A stretch of 64,000 nt of DNA from Ciona savignyi (Eukaryota; Chordata; Ascidiacea; Phlebobranchia; Cionidae). The notes beneath the pieces are model-generated. The model was given only the letters and a program-made list of their open reading frames with translations, did not search any database and was not told the origin of the DNA. Each line of letters opens with the position of its first letter. Within the stretch, counting starts at the first letter, position 1. Position numbers and translations under genes: made by a program. The stretch spans positions 22,074-86,073 of the forward strand of contig CH001724.1 of NCBI GenBank assembly GCA_000149265.1, written 5' to 3'. Of this stretch, positions 1-11,900 are shown piece by piece.

Positions 1-135
1 CGGGAAACTGCACACTTAAATGAAGATTAGGGAATTAGAGTTAGTTTTAAACATGGGGTTTTAGGGCAGGGTTAGAATTAATTTTCATATTTTAAGTGAG
101 CAGTTTCCCTCCTTCCCGCTTTCCCTCCTTTTAGT
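1..135. mobile_element. MITE-1 copy, cut by the window start
   Basis: Family of about 180-200 bp with inverted ends of the form ACTAAAAGGAGGGAAAGCGG and a G/T-rich interior (GGGTTAAGATTAGTGTTTGG). Here only the interior and the right end (TTTCCCTCCTTTTAGTGTTG) remain. Confidence 0.7.
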
Positions 136-1679
136 GTTGGCCGTTCTTGCGCATGACACTTAACGAAAACCACGTGAACTGAGCAAAGTAATTGATTTCA
201 TGAACGACAAAAATATCTCAAATCTATCAAATCCTAAAAAAAGACTATAATCTATCCTTGTGGTAATTTCGTTATTAATCGGTAATTTTAATGTGCATTT
301 TACCTTCTTTCGTCTTTGCTAAGTTTTTCTCCCACTTATGCTGTCCCCCAAGATGTCTTACAAATAAAGATGTATAGCCTAATAAATGCAGTAAAACGTT
401 TTCAAGAAGTTGCAAAACTATTTCAACGAAGTACAGAATGTAGATTTATAGATCGTAATTACAGCTGACGATAATTAACGACTTGTACTTGGTTAAATTT
501 TCAGTTAGTCAAATTTTGTTACCACTTAATTTATAGATTACTTTTATAAATGATTTAGTTAAATATTATAGGGTAAATATTGATCAAGCTAACACGGTTT
601 CAGTATGGGTACGAACGAAAAATCAGCTGTCTGAACTTGGAAAACCGAATGGTGATTATTTTCAGGGGAATTCCCTTTAACAATTTTAGGGGATTATGCA
701 CTCAGAAGTTGTTTTTTTGCACTTTGAGTTAAAAAACATTATTCAACTGCAAATTTAAGGTGCAATTTTTGTGTTGTAATTTCTAAATTTAGTACGTAGC
801 TCTAACCCAGACGGTTAACTGACTCTTTATTTGTTTTGTCGCAACTCGCACTAGTTCGAGTCCATATAAGAACATAGTCCTTAAACAACTATAGTTAGGG
901 CGTCAGCCGAAAGGGACGTAAAGGAGCGCAACTGGTTAGTCGAAGTCGGTTGTGTTGTTACGCAAGGCACTTTTTCTGAACTCAGTTGATTAATAGGTTT
1001 AAATAAAACAGGATCAATGTACACATATAAAACGGAAAGAATATAAAAAATATTATATTGTTCTTTCGTCTAGGTTTGGCGCCGCGTCCGCTATATTTAT
1101 GAAATTATATCTTTTTTAAATGACGTGTTTTAACGATCGTTTTGCCGTCTTTTCCTGTTCCTGTGTCGTGATTTTACTAGTTTGCCATTTTTAAATACTG
1201 GGGCAAAAAATGAATAAACTAAAACTAATAGCTTTCATTGTAAATTAGATACATTTCATCTGATTATGACAACTTCTTCGCCATCAAAAATTCTCTCACA
1301 GGTGATTAAACGATAACCGGGTATAAATCTTGTAGCCTAATATGGATATCCTTGCCCGCATTAATAGATATATATAACACGCCCATCCATAATCTTCAAA
1401 CAGCAAGTGTGTGGTTATTTCGCTATACACGTGACAATGGTACTATGGGCTCTATGTCGTTTTAAGCCAAAACCGCTCACATCGTACTATATTACTGAAT
1501 CACGGTTTTGCTATAACCCAAGGCACATTTGAGATTTAGGTTATGTTAAAAAATCATTTTGCTTTAACACAACTAACAAACTTATAAGCTTATTTAAGCT
1601 TAGACCTAGCCTTTATAGGCTACTCCATAAATGTTACTTACCAGCGTGTCGGGGTAATCCAAGCAACAATAATTACATG

Positions 1680-1850
1680 TGGGTTTAGCGGCCACCTCTA
1701 ATTATACCGAAACTTGGTAATTGATTGTTTTTAGACGTGTTCTAACGACTGTTGTTTTGCCGTTTTATTCCGTTTTCCAAATTTTTATCAAAGATCCTGC
1801 ATCGTGTTTTTACCGTGGAAACTAAAAAATAAACTAAACTAAAAACTACA
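1680..1850 (+). repeat. Dispersed repeat ending AATAAACTAAACTAAAA
   Basis: GCGGCCACCTCTAATTATAC through TTCTAACGACTGTTGTTTTG to a GGAAACTAAAAAATAAACTA end. Repeated nearly unchanged at about 22875-23035. Relatives at 1070-1225 and 2745-2900, and minus-strand pieces at about 11720-11780 and 31385-31490, share the MRTGAATAAACTAAACT end. Possibly the 3' end of a non-LTR retroelement. Confidence 0.6.
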
Positions 1851-2006
1851 TAGTCATAACTTACAACACCGCAATAGTATCCGGTTTTATACAAACTTTT
1901 TAAACTTAAACAATAACAGTTCAAGTTGCATCAGATTTTTCAGTATAACTGAACGATGTAACGTCTGCTTATCTAAAAGCAACATCGTGTAACTGCAATG
2001 ATTTTG

Positions 2007-2230
2007 GGGTGCCTCTAAATACTACAGGAGCGCTTGGATCACTCAGATGGCTATGGAAAGTAATTCTGACGCTGTCCCAAACACTAATCTCAACCCCAGA
2101 ACTAACTTTAACCCCAACCCTAACATTAATATTACGGCTTTTGTAATTACTAAGTATAGTAAGCGTTCCAAGCGCTCCAAGCGATTCAAGCGCTCCATGC
2201 GATCCAAGCTGTAGTATTTAGAAGTACCGG
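2007..2230. mobile_element. hAT-like miniature element with perfect 8-bp TSD
   Basis: Inverted ends share GGT-C-TCTAAATACTACAG. The element is flanked by TGATTTTG at 1999-2006 and 2231-2238, an exact 8-bp duplication as made by hAT transposases. The interior resembles the inside of the MITE-1 family listed below. Confidence 0.7.
2156..2212. repeat. 10-bp tandem repeat (AAGCGCTCCA-like)
   Basis: Five consecutive 10-bp units (AAGCGTTCCA, AGCGCTCCAA and so on) next to the right end of the hAT-like element at 2007-2230. Confidence 0.75.
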
Positions 2231-2282
2231 TGATTTTGATGCTATGCTAGCCTTTTTACCTGTATAGGCTCGACCGTTAGGA

Positions 2283-2473
2283 AAAAACAAAAGGAGGGAA
2301 AGCGGGAAGGAGAAAAACTACACACTAAAATTATAATAAGAGCATTATAGTTTGGGGTTGGAGTTAAGGTTAGTTTTGGGGTTAAGATTAGTGTTTGGGG
2401 CAGGGTTCAATTTATTTTGAAAAGTTTCAGTAATTAGTTTCCCTCCTTCCCACTTTCCCTCCGTTAAGTGTTG
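2283..2473. mobile_element. MITE-1 copy
   Basis: Both inverted ends present (AAAAGGAGGGAAAGCGGG and CCCACTTTCCCTCCGTTAAG). It lies about 50 bp from the hAT-like element at 2007-2230. Confidence 0.78.
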
Positions 2474-3689
2474 CCCACCGTTTTTGAATGGCATTCTGTA
2501 AATAACAGGTGTCCTTTATAAAGCACTCTACCATCTACTTACTTTAAAATGGAACATAAAAAAACTATAATAAAATCTAAGTTTTGGTACATTGTCTAAT
2601 GTTTATTTACAATACAACTTTGGGTATTGTTTACAATGGTCGCGCTTTACCACACACTCTTCTTCAGGGCCTTATATTATAATTTTAATTAAATTTCTTA
2701 ATTAAATTTCGTCTGATTTTTATTGTTCTTTCGCTTAGGTTTAGCGACCGCGTCCGTTTATTTTTTAAATTATATCCTTTTTTATTGACGTGTTTTAACG
2801 ACTGTTCGTTTTTCGCTTTTTTTCCTGCTACTGTGTCGGGATTTTATTTCTTTGCCATTTTTAAATACTGGTGCAAACAATGAATAAACTAAACTAAACA
2901 ACAAAACACTTACAATCTTAGCTCTTGGTGCACTGGATGAATATATACATGTTATAAAAACTATAGTATAACTTCCTTATGCGTTTCTTATTGCTCTATC
3001 TACGCAATAAAATATGTTTGATTGAGTCAAGCCCTTAAATATCAAGTCGTAGGCCTATTCGCAATGATTCAATTCTTGCATTAAAACACGTCTAATTGTG
3101 CAATAATACAGGATTTTTTTCTGCGCTTAATGTGGCAACAAATTTCATTGTTACGCGAAATAAGAATGACTTATAATGGTTACACATAATGACACGCCTT
3201 GAAACACAAAACTTTTTTGTATATTGTGTTGGGAAAAGCTTAGAGGGAAAGCGGAAAGAAAGCAAACTGCACACTAAAGTTGCCCTATTGTGTTTCGGTT
3301 GCCAGTTTTTCATTTTACATTCGAGTTTCGGTTTCGAATTTTGTATTTCGTTTTCAAAGTTTACGTTTTTCAGTTCAGAGTTACGTTTTGTATTCTAGTC
3401 TTGTGAGTTAATTTAATGTTGTCTTTTGTTTCTACAAAACTACCTATCATGTACAAAATAAAGATGGGTAAACAAGGTTTACCGTACTGCTTTAAACACT
3501 GTAAATCACGAGATGGGTAAATCAAGTTTCGAGTAATTTAAAACCCTTTATTGGTGCCTCACAATAATGCTTTTGTTATGCCTGATTGCGCAATAGTTAG
3601 ATAACTGTTGAAATGAAGCGTTATTTAAGTTGATGCTTAAATAGCGTCGGGTGTAGTGGAAATACCGCGAATTTAACCGTGTGTAGGGG

Positions 3690-3860
3690 CAAAACTAAAA
3701 GGAGGGAAATTGCTTACTTAAACTGTGGAAACTAATGTGAACCCTGCCCTAAACACTAAAATCAACACCAAAACTAGCCTTAACTCCTTGCCCATGTTTA
3801 AAACTAACTCTAATGCCGTAAAATATATTTAAGTGTGCAGTCTCCCTCCTTTTAGTTTTC
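3690..3860. mobile_element. MITE-1 copy, interior inverted relative to the first copies
   Basis: ACTAAAAGGAGGGAAATTGC at the left and CTCCCTCCTTTTAGTTTTCC at the right. Confidence 0.75.
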
Positions 3861-3955
3861 CTAGTTTATAGTACTACATCTGCTATTGGTTAACCAAATG
3901 AAACGTAGCACTGGGCTTACCATTTTTTGGCCTAGGTCGCGAAAAAAAATAGTAC

Positions 3956-4070
3956 GGTCGTGTGGCTTAATGGTTAACACGGCTGATACAAATTAACACT
4001 TACCAATTATAAACAAAAAAGTCCTAAATAGGGTTTGATGTCACCGCTTGGGAAATTAGAAAAAGTGCGC
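3956..4070 (+). mobile_element. SINE-B copy
   Basis: Second tRNA-derived family, about 110 bp. CGTGTGGCTTAATGGTTAAC is its A-box head, resembling a Ser/Leu-type tRNA start. Diverged. Confidence 0.6.
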
Positions 4071-4153
4071 TGACAAATTTGTCTATAATAGTATAGAAAA
4101 AGAGCGCTTATAACCATAGACATATAATTATATAACGTGTCTTTTAGTATATA

Positions 4154-4466
4154 CAGTAGGCGCCGCTTATTATGGCCACGGATAATATAACCAGTCGCTT
4201 ATTCTGATCAATTAGATACGGTCAGGAATTTCTTCATTTAAAATTCTCCGTTTATTATGACTAAATTTCGAATAATAAGACCAATATTTTTCCATCTTTC
4301 TTGTTACAATACAGACTTTTTTTCGTCACACACTTACAACTTTTAACCTTGCGTGTTTTATGTACGCATGTTTAACGCGTTATGGCAACTTCGGTTTTTA
4401 TGACCATTCGGATATATGGCCGAAATGGCCTGGTCCCAAGGTGGTAATATAAAGCGGCACCTACTG
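4154..4466. mobile_element. pogo/Tigger-like miniature element
   Basis: Ends CAGTAGGCGCCGCTTAT and (reverse complement) CAGTAGGTGCCGCTTTAT, each preceded by TA, the target of Tc1/mariner-pogo transposases. The CAGTAG...CGCTTAT form resembles Tigger ends. 313 bp, no ORF. Confidence 0.78.
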
Positions 4467-4813
4467 TACTTAATTTGTGTTTAATATAGAGATTATAACC
4501 GTGAACATGTTTTTATAACCATGGACATGTTTTTGTATTCAGTACAGCTCTTATGTTGCGTAATCCAGTCGCAAATCAATAAGGTATTGTTAAGCACTAC
4601 TTTGATTAAGGTCGGCGATGCACCAAATGGTTATTGACCCCTGCACTATACCCAGTATTATTAGACTATGTGTTAAGCATTGCAAAATTTACTCTTGATT
4701 ACTAGACCAGTAACCGTCCGGATTGTAGATTTTCACAGTACTGGAAATGATTTTATGGAAAATATGTTTCATTTGCTATTTAAACCTATAGCTTTTGATA
4801 TCACAGTAACTGT

Positions 4814-5488
4814 TGTGGCACCTCTAATATAATATACATTTGTTTTAATTTATGTCTAAAATATTTTATACTTTAAACGTCGTTGTTTTGCGTTTGATGT
4901 TTTTCTCACGTGTTTTATTACTTTTTACGTAATTATCACCTTGTACGGGCCTTTTGTATTTTTGCCGTTGAAATCATTAACATAGTTTTTTTACCCAATT
5001 CCCACAGTTAGTCAAACGTGCAGATGTGAAACGTCTCGCACGTAAACTTTTCGCACCTTGTAAATTCCCTATATATTCTGGAAATTTAAATAACCTAAGA
5101 TAATAACCTACTTTAAGCTACTATAATAACCTACAATAACGTACTTGAGATAACTTGCGTCATGCTGTATAACGTACCTTAGACTATACAACTGGCGTCA
5201 TGCTGAATGACGTAATAAGTAACTTGAGTCGCAAATAAACCGTGTATTGAATGAGACGCAGAATACAACTAAAGTGAATCAAGAGTTATGAACTTCGAGT
5301 TTAAGATTAAGACAGTACAAATCGTGGTCACTATAATTATTAGTGTGCGATCTGTGGAGAATAGACTTTCCGCTGCGCAGCTCGCTAAAGACCGTTAGGC
5401 AGCCAGCCTAAACAAGCTCAGCTAACGCCCCGGCTAAACGAGCTTAGCCAAAACAAGCAATCAGCTTTTAAAAAAGCGCGAGCCCACA
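4814..5488 (+). repeat. Upstream LTR of the non-autonomous element
   Basis: TGTGG...CCACA repeat of 675 bp. It contains an AATAAA-like string (GCAAATAAACCG) in its second half and a TATATA string before it, compatible with U3/R/U5 organisation. Essentially identical to 7091-7765. Confidence 0.85.
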
Positions 5489-5560
5489 TTGTTGAGCCCG
5501 ACGAGATGATGGACACGCAACTTCCCGAAACGAACAATTTCCGACGTCAACTTCAACTAG

Positions 5561-5776
5561 AAGTTTCAACTACATTGGCAACGACGAGTGGTCCAACGCA
5601 AGTTATTTAAGAAGCAATTTCAAGCATCAAGTAAGAAACGCCCCATTTCGCTGGACGAAGTTGGTGACTATACAACAAGACAACGAACGCACTTTATTGA
5701 AATCAAGTTGATGAGCATCGTCTCCGCCTACGAAAGAAGAGAATTTGCAAGACGACGTTCCCTTTACGAAATATGA
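5561..5776 (+). other. Small basic ORF inside the non-autonomous LTR element
   Basis: Open reading frame of about 71 codons just inside the element, rich in Arg, Lys and Gln (for example FKKQFQASSKKRPISLDEVG). It overlaps a 34-codon ORF that begins ATGATG at 5506 in another frame. I recognise no Gag, zinc-knuckle or other domain. Either could be a leftover of a gag gene or chance; nothing else in the 1.6-kb interior looks coding. Confidence 0.25.
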
Positions 5777-7090
5777 AAGGGTTGTATTATTATTTTTGTA
5801 GCTTCTAGATTATTTTTTTGTTTTATTATTATTTTTTTATACTATATGTAATTATTAGTCTGCAACGATTGCAAATACTAGTGTTTCCGGTTTGGTTGGA
5901 TGGTACTAGGCTATTGCAAGAATGCATAATATCGGTGTTTTACTTTACAGATTTCTTACAAACACGAAGAGCAAACGCGCCTTCAACAACTGCTACATAC
6001 GCACTTCATCTTAAACAAGGTCAGTAACGCTTTTACGATTATGCTATCATGAGCTTGAGTCAATGATGCCATGCTGCGCCAACCCATCCGGTATATTAGG
6101 CGCATTTACACGTCGAACGACGTTTGTTTTGTTCGTTCGCGCCAGATTTTCAATGTTACCGCCGACAAGGCGTTAGTTTTCTTTTAATCGCCTCACGCAA
6201 ATTATGCGTCTCGTTCAAGCGATTACACACTCGTTTTAGCAGCGGCTCGAGTTTTGTTTCTTATCCTGCGAAGTCAGATAGCACCTGCTCCGCGCATTTG
6301 CGCTCTTGCTGTGTAAATAAGTGAGCTTACCCGCTTCACAACGCCACAGTTTTTAAACGATACCAGCCTACTTCCGTATAGCTATGGTAATCGCGCCGCA
6401 TGTAAATGCGATGTCTAATTGTCTAATCGCCTCTCAGTCAATGTGTCGGATGTTCCGAACCGAATATATTTCGTGTGTAAAACAGGCTTTTACAAACACC
6501 GCACAGTAATGACGAGACACGGCTTATGTCCTGCTTACTAAAAGTTTTCTTTTGTTTGTTGATGGAAATACATCCGCGCAAGATTATTTCCCTTATTCGT
6601 TACGAGTCGTAAAACCTACATATGACAGGTCGCTCGGTTTTTGTTTTTTTTGCGTTTTTATTAATTGCGCTTTCGTCGCATATAGCGAGATCATCGCTGC
6701 ATTTATTTCATGCTCACTCGGAAGTGAGTCACCAGGCGTACACGCCTTGGTTTATTAGCTGGCAAAGTATGGAAATGTGGCTCATGTGATGCATATTGTG
6801 GCGTTGCTACCTTGAATGTGAGATGTCACTTTCACTACATATCATATTACATTTATCACGTATTTACATACATGACACCAGATTGTAATGCATGATTGCA
6901 TAATTCTAGCTTTGTATTTAATTCTCCCAACCAGGGTATTCTAGTATATTTGCAGGATCAACGTGTGAAATGCTCGATACTTCGTGAAATCGTTTACCCC
7001 ATCTATTTGATGGTTATTTCGCCTGAACATCCGAAATGCTCAACTAGATCGTGTTTCTCAAACTTAACAAATGTGGAAAAAATGAGATGT

Positions 7091-7765
7091 TGTGGCACCT
7101 CTAATATAATATACATTTGTTTTAATTTATGTCTAAAATATTTTATACTTTAAACGTCGTTGTTTTGCGTTTGATGTTTTTCTCACGTGTTTTATTACTT
7201 TTTACGTAATTATCACCTTGTACGGGCCTTTTGTATTTTTGCCGTTGAAATCATTAACATAGTTTTTTCACCCAATTCCCACAGTTAGTCAAACGTGCAG
7301 ATGTGAAACGTCTCGCACGTAAACTTTTCGCACCTTGTAAATTCCCTATATATTCTGGAAATTTAAATAACCTAAGATAATAACCTACTTTAAGCTACTA
7401 TAATAACCTACAATAACGTACTTGAGATAACTTGCGTCATGCTGTATAACGTACCTTAGACTATACAACTGGCGTCATGCTGAATGACGTAATAAGTAAC
7501 TTGAGTCGCAAATAAACCGTGTATTGAATGAGACGCAGAATACAACTAAAGTGAATCAAGAGTTATGAACTTCGAGTTTAAGATTAAGACAGTACAAATC
7601 GTGGTCACTATAATTATTAGTGTGCGATCTGTGGAGAATAGACTTTCCGCTGCGCAGCTCGCTAAAGACCGTTAGGCAGCCAGCCTAAACAAGCTCAGCT
7701 AACGCCCCGGCTAAACGAGCTTAGCCAAAACAAGCAATCAGCTTTTAAAAAAGCGCGAGCCCACA
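7091..7765 (+). repeat. Downstream LTR of the non-autonomous element
   Basis: Copy of 4814-5488. The only difference seen is T to C in the T-run followed by ACCC near the start. It is followed directly by the CTGT target duplication. Confidence 0.85.
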
Positions 7766-7769
7766 CTGT

Positions 7770-8676
7770 AGCTTTCCGTCTCGTCTGAAATAAAAGTTAG
7801 CTTCGTAAACAGTTCTAGCTTTTTTATTGGAGTGTAAGAACCAACATAGAGAAATAACTAAGATACAAACTGAAAGACTAGAACTGTAAATTTATTTGAT
7901 ATATCATAATCATATGCAACAGAGAATAAAAACCTTGACAGTTTAATCATTGAATATACAAGTTAGTAGTAAAAAAGCGTTGGCCAGTATAACACAGTAC
8001 AACACAAATCACTATGTAAAGAATACAATCGTATTCCTTGAATCATAGTTTATTCCAGAGTTTTCCATAATGGAAAAATTAACCCAGTTAAAAGAGGTTT
8101 TTAAAAAAGTAATTTCCAACAGTTAGGTATGTTACAGTTAGGTATATGTCAATACAACGACATCGTAAATTAGTTCGTCCATGTGTGAAAGTTTAGTTGT
8201 TGAATTAAGTTTGGCCGTTATGATGTAATTTATTCATTGGCACGTGAAATCAGACATATTATAGCCTTAAAGTGTGTTGTAATCTTTAAAGGTGACTAAA
8301 ATATATGATTTAAACAAATTCCCAATACAACGGTAAGATATAACAATACTACAGCAAATAAAGTTAATTATTGAAACCAAAAAAAAAACAATATCTGCAC
8401 GTTCATTGGCGTATGTACACAACGGGGTCATTTTTTAAAGTTTGGTTTAATAAACGCCATATGGGTTTTTTTACCTTCAAATGTATACGCAGTGGTATAT
8501 ACTTACAATTTACATTAAAATGTTCATTTATCGATAGATTATGTCCGCTTCCATAATGATGCTTTATGAATTTAAATTTAAAACAAGAGCAACGACATTT
8601 TTAAAATAAATGGTATTAACTTTTTTAGTTGCCGAATTTTAAAGTATTATTTATGTAAAAGGGGCGACTTTAATTA
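7770..8676. other. Spacer without recognisable gene
   Basis: AT-rich sequence between the LTR element and the SINE after CA-C. It should hold the polyadenylation site of CA-C (minus strand); an AATAAA on that strand lies near 8229, but I cannot fix the site. Confidence 0.5.
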
Positions 8677-8688
8677 AATGTAAAAATA

Positions 8689-8912
8689 GGATAGGATATT
8701 TATGTTTATCCCCGTGAATAGGAAAACCCAGGTGGTTAACACACCGGCAAACGTTATATCACCTCGCGCCCACCGTACGGTTACCGGAGCTATTGCAGTG
8801 TGTTGTTTATAATTCACACGTTTCTTCAATTTAGTAGAACCCATTAATCCGCTGGGTTTAAGAAATGTCCGTAAATGCCTTGCCCAAGGACACAGCAGAC
8901 TAGCTAGCGACC
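8689..8912 (-). mobile_element. SINE-A, 5'-truncated, just downstream of CA-C
   Basis: A 224-bp tRNA-derived SINE lacking its tRNA-like head, with ATCCTATCCTA tail. Flanked by an exact 12-bp duplication AATGTAAAAATA (8677-8688, 8913-8924), proving insertion by target-primed reverse transcription. It lies in the probable 3' UTR or immediate downstream region of CA-C. Confidence 0.88.
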
Positions 8913-8990
8913 AATGTAAAAATAATGAACGCAATATGGCGACAATCATTTTCCCGACATTTTGGCTACACAAATGCCTCAGACATACCA

Positions 8991-11900
8991 CTAGTATGAA
9001 AATAGCACGAGAAGTAGAAATATCGGAATAAAGGTGAAGCCCTTTAAACAGCCGGCACCACTAAGCTTGTATTCCCTGACTGTGCGGCCATTGAGACCCT
9101 GCACCGGTCTATAGTTGTTGATGACTGGAGTTGGAGCTGTATTTTCGTAGACTTTGGTTTTGAGAATAGTTGCCTGGGGGGGGAGTGACATAAATTATAG
9201 CATGAGGTGTAGTTAAGTGCGGTAGTGGTTAAAACAGAAAGGGTATGGATTCGATTTCCACCATAAAGTGGTTTAGTGCGATAGATGAAACTGCAAGGTA
9301 TTCGGTTCGATTAAAATTGTAAAAGTGGTATAGTTCGGTGTTTGGAACCGGGAGGTTCTGGGTTTGATTCCCACCACGAAATTGATGAAGTGCATTCGGT
9401 TCCGGTAGCAAAGTATATAAAACACAAAATTTGGATACCCAGTTAAATGCAAACAAAACTTTACCTGTGCCGCGGATATTTTAATCGGATCTTTAAAAAT
9501 GGTCCAAACGACTGATTCATAGCAAGGCGGGGTCGTCAAAGAACCACTAAAAATGGAAGTTAATGTGTTTATTTTGAACTGCCAGCTCTTAATGGATCCG
9601 CCACTGGGTTTGTTTTTACCAGGCCGAGTTTTAAATATATGATAACTGGATTATCAACTAAGTATGTTATTGCCAGGCCTGATGTTCAACCTAGGATTAC
9701 TGGGTTCTCCAATACGCCCGTACTCACCCAACCTCATTTCGAACAAAGAATTCTTCACTAAATTAACAAATTAAACGGGTATGGTATTGGACCAAGGATC
9801 ACTCGATCCTTTACTGGGAATATTTTTGGGATTTTAAACTCAATTACTTAAATCCCATTAGATTTGTTTTACTTTAACGCTGGATCGGCTGGTTTCGACG
9901 CTGGGTCCTGAAATCATTTACTATAGCAGGTCTACATATTTTTTTTTATTTCACCATAATTTTTATTGGATCAAATTTGTGGTAATTCGGGTATTGGACT
10001 GTTACTCTACACCGAACCAATTATCCGAATTTTAAATCCCTAATTACACCCTTTTTGCAAGTCCTAAATGAGCAAATAAGTAAAATAAGCAAACAAAACA
10101 ACATTTCAAACTTAGCAAAAACTCAGTGGCTCACTTGTATCTGTAGTAACCTGTGATTTTTGGCAAGAGGTCGCTTATTGGAAACGGGGTAAGTGTTTTT
10201 TGTGAATTTTTGTTCATTCCGGCCGATATCGGTTGCAGAATTTTTTGGAAGGCCGCGTTGTCTGATGATGCATCAGCCTGCGAGGTTTTTGTGAATGTAA
10301 TTACGTAAGTTAAAAATTTAATGACGTGGCTTAAAATTTAATGACGTAGCTTGGTTTTAAACAGCGCTGACGGTTAACCAACTAAAGGTGTATTTTTTTC
10401 CCATTCAAGGGATAAAAAACCCTATAATATTTTATTCGAGTTTGGTTGGATTCTAATAAGAAACATTGACGGCACTTATAGCGTGAATCAATTTGGTCGT
10501 GTAAACGTGTTTTCTGTCATGGTTAAATCCATTTTGTGGCATTGGTTTACAGTTTTTGTCTGCAAGAGGGCCTTAGTTTAAAAAAGCTACCAAAGGGGGA
10601 GTACTATGAAAAAAAGGGAATACATTTCTGGCATTCTTGCCCATTAACTTTAATCTGAAAGTCGGTTTATTAAAGCTAGTTCGGTGTGTTAAATACGATA
10701 AAAAAAACAATATGGGATTTGTTTTTAACCCATTCATCCACTGGGTTGAGGCATCACCCGATAAGAACCATGCCAATGACACAGCCATTTAGATCGCGCC
10801 TGGTTTCGACACAACGAACGTTCGGTTGATTTGACGAGTTTCCGTTACCGGAAATCAATAGATTTTGCTTTACTCGCCCCACGCAATTGGAGGATTCTAT
10901 AGACAGGAAACTTACCTTTATAAAGAAAGCAATTACGGCTAGCCCTTGTGGTTTGTTGATTGCTGCGTTTATATCGGCGTGGGCTGTGTCGTAGTGAACA
11001 ATATGCATCTCCCCGAAGTACCTTGTAGAGTCCACAGTATGCTCCGAACCAAATGAACTGCCCCAGTGGAAATGAAATTGCATCGCCTGTGGAAATGACT
11101 CCCTTACACAATTATGAAATGGTCCCGACAAACATGAACAGTTGTATTGCCAAATGGTCAACGCTATTGATTCTTATACCAATTCGTATATAAAAAAAAC
11201 GGTTCTAGTGACTTACCCATCATGGGTGCGTAACTTAACCCGGTTAAAAAAAAGATTAGGAAAAAGGGATTAGAAAACCTATGTCGGAATACTATGTGCC
11301 AAGAGTCAGGTACTATACACTAACAGAAGCAGGTTTTAAGCAGGAACCACCGAAATGTGTTGTAGGCTATATGATAAAACTGGCTGGCCAATGCCTGTTT
11401 TTTAATTCACAAACCTTTCTGTTATAAGCAACACCCTGACGTCCTTACCTACTCTAATAATCAGTTCAATACTTGCCTATTTGTTGTTCATACTATTATA
11501 ATAGAATTATATTAACATACTATTATGATAAATGTAATATTCGTGTACGGTTAAAATCGACCAGCAAGGGACTGGTTTTGAATTCGCGACCTTCTGTTTC
11601 AAATCGGTTAAAATTCGATGCGCTACACTTTTGTGTACATACATACCTTGTAATTCTTCGGCAAGAACTGTGAATTGGAAATCGTATAGCCTCCCGCTAA
11701 GTCCACTTGCACTGCGGAATAAAAATACTGAGCTTAGTTTAGTTTATTCATTTTTTGCCCCAGTATTAAAAAAATGGCAAACGAATTAAGCTTAACAAGA
11801 ATGTTATTATATAAAGATGGATAGGTTCACAAAGACACACTAGATTAGCACAAAGAAAACCTAAAAAGCATTTATTTCATCAACCGATTTGAATGTGCAA

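Larger units (their letters stand above)
4814..7765. mobile_element. Young non-autonomous LTR retroelement (TRIM/LARD-like)
   Basis: Two 675-bp direct repeats (4814-5488 and 7091-7765) start TGTGG and end CCACA, forming a 5-bp inverted end typical of LTRs. They flank a 1602-bp internal region. A 4-bp target duplication CTGT lies on both sides (4810-4813, 7766-7769). Reading the two LTRs side by side I found one substitution and no indel. A purine-rich GTGGAAAAAATGAGATG abuts the downstream repeat, as a polypurine tract would, supporting plus orientation. The internal region has no reverse transcriptase, protease or integrase, so the element must be mobilised in trans. I saw no clear primer-binding site. 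Confidence 0.85.

Noticed and set aside
6101..6410. Miniature element with CGCATTTACA inverted ends inside the non-autonomous LTR element
   Set aside because: Only 10 bases match and no target duplication was found; this is within chance for the region.
10754..11161. Whole 135-codon frame as one protein
   Set aside because: Only 10916-11086 is coding (CA-C exon 5). The rest is intron read through the splice sites.
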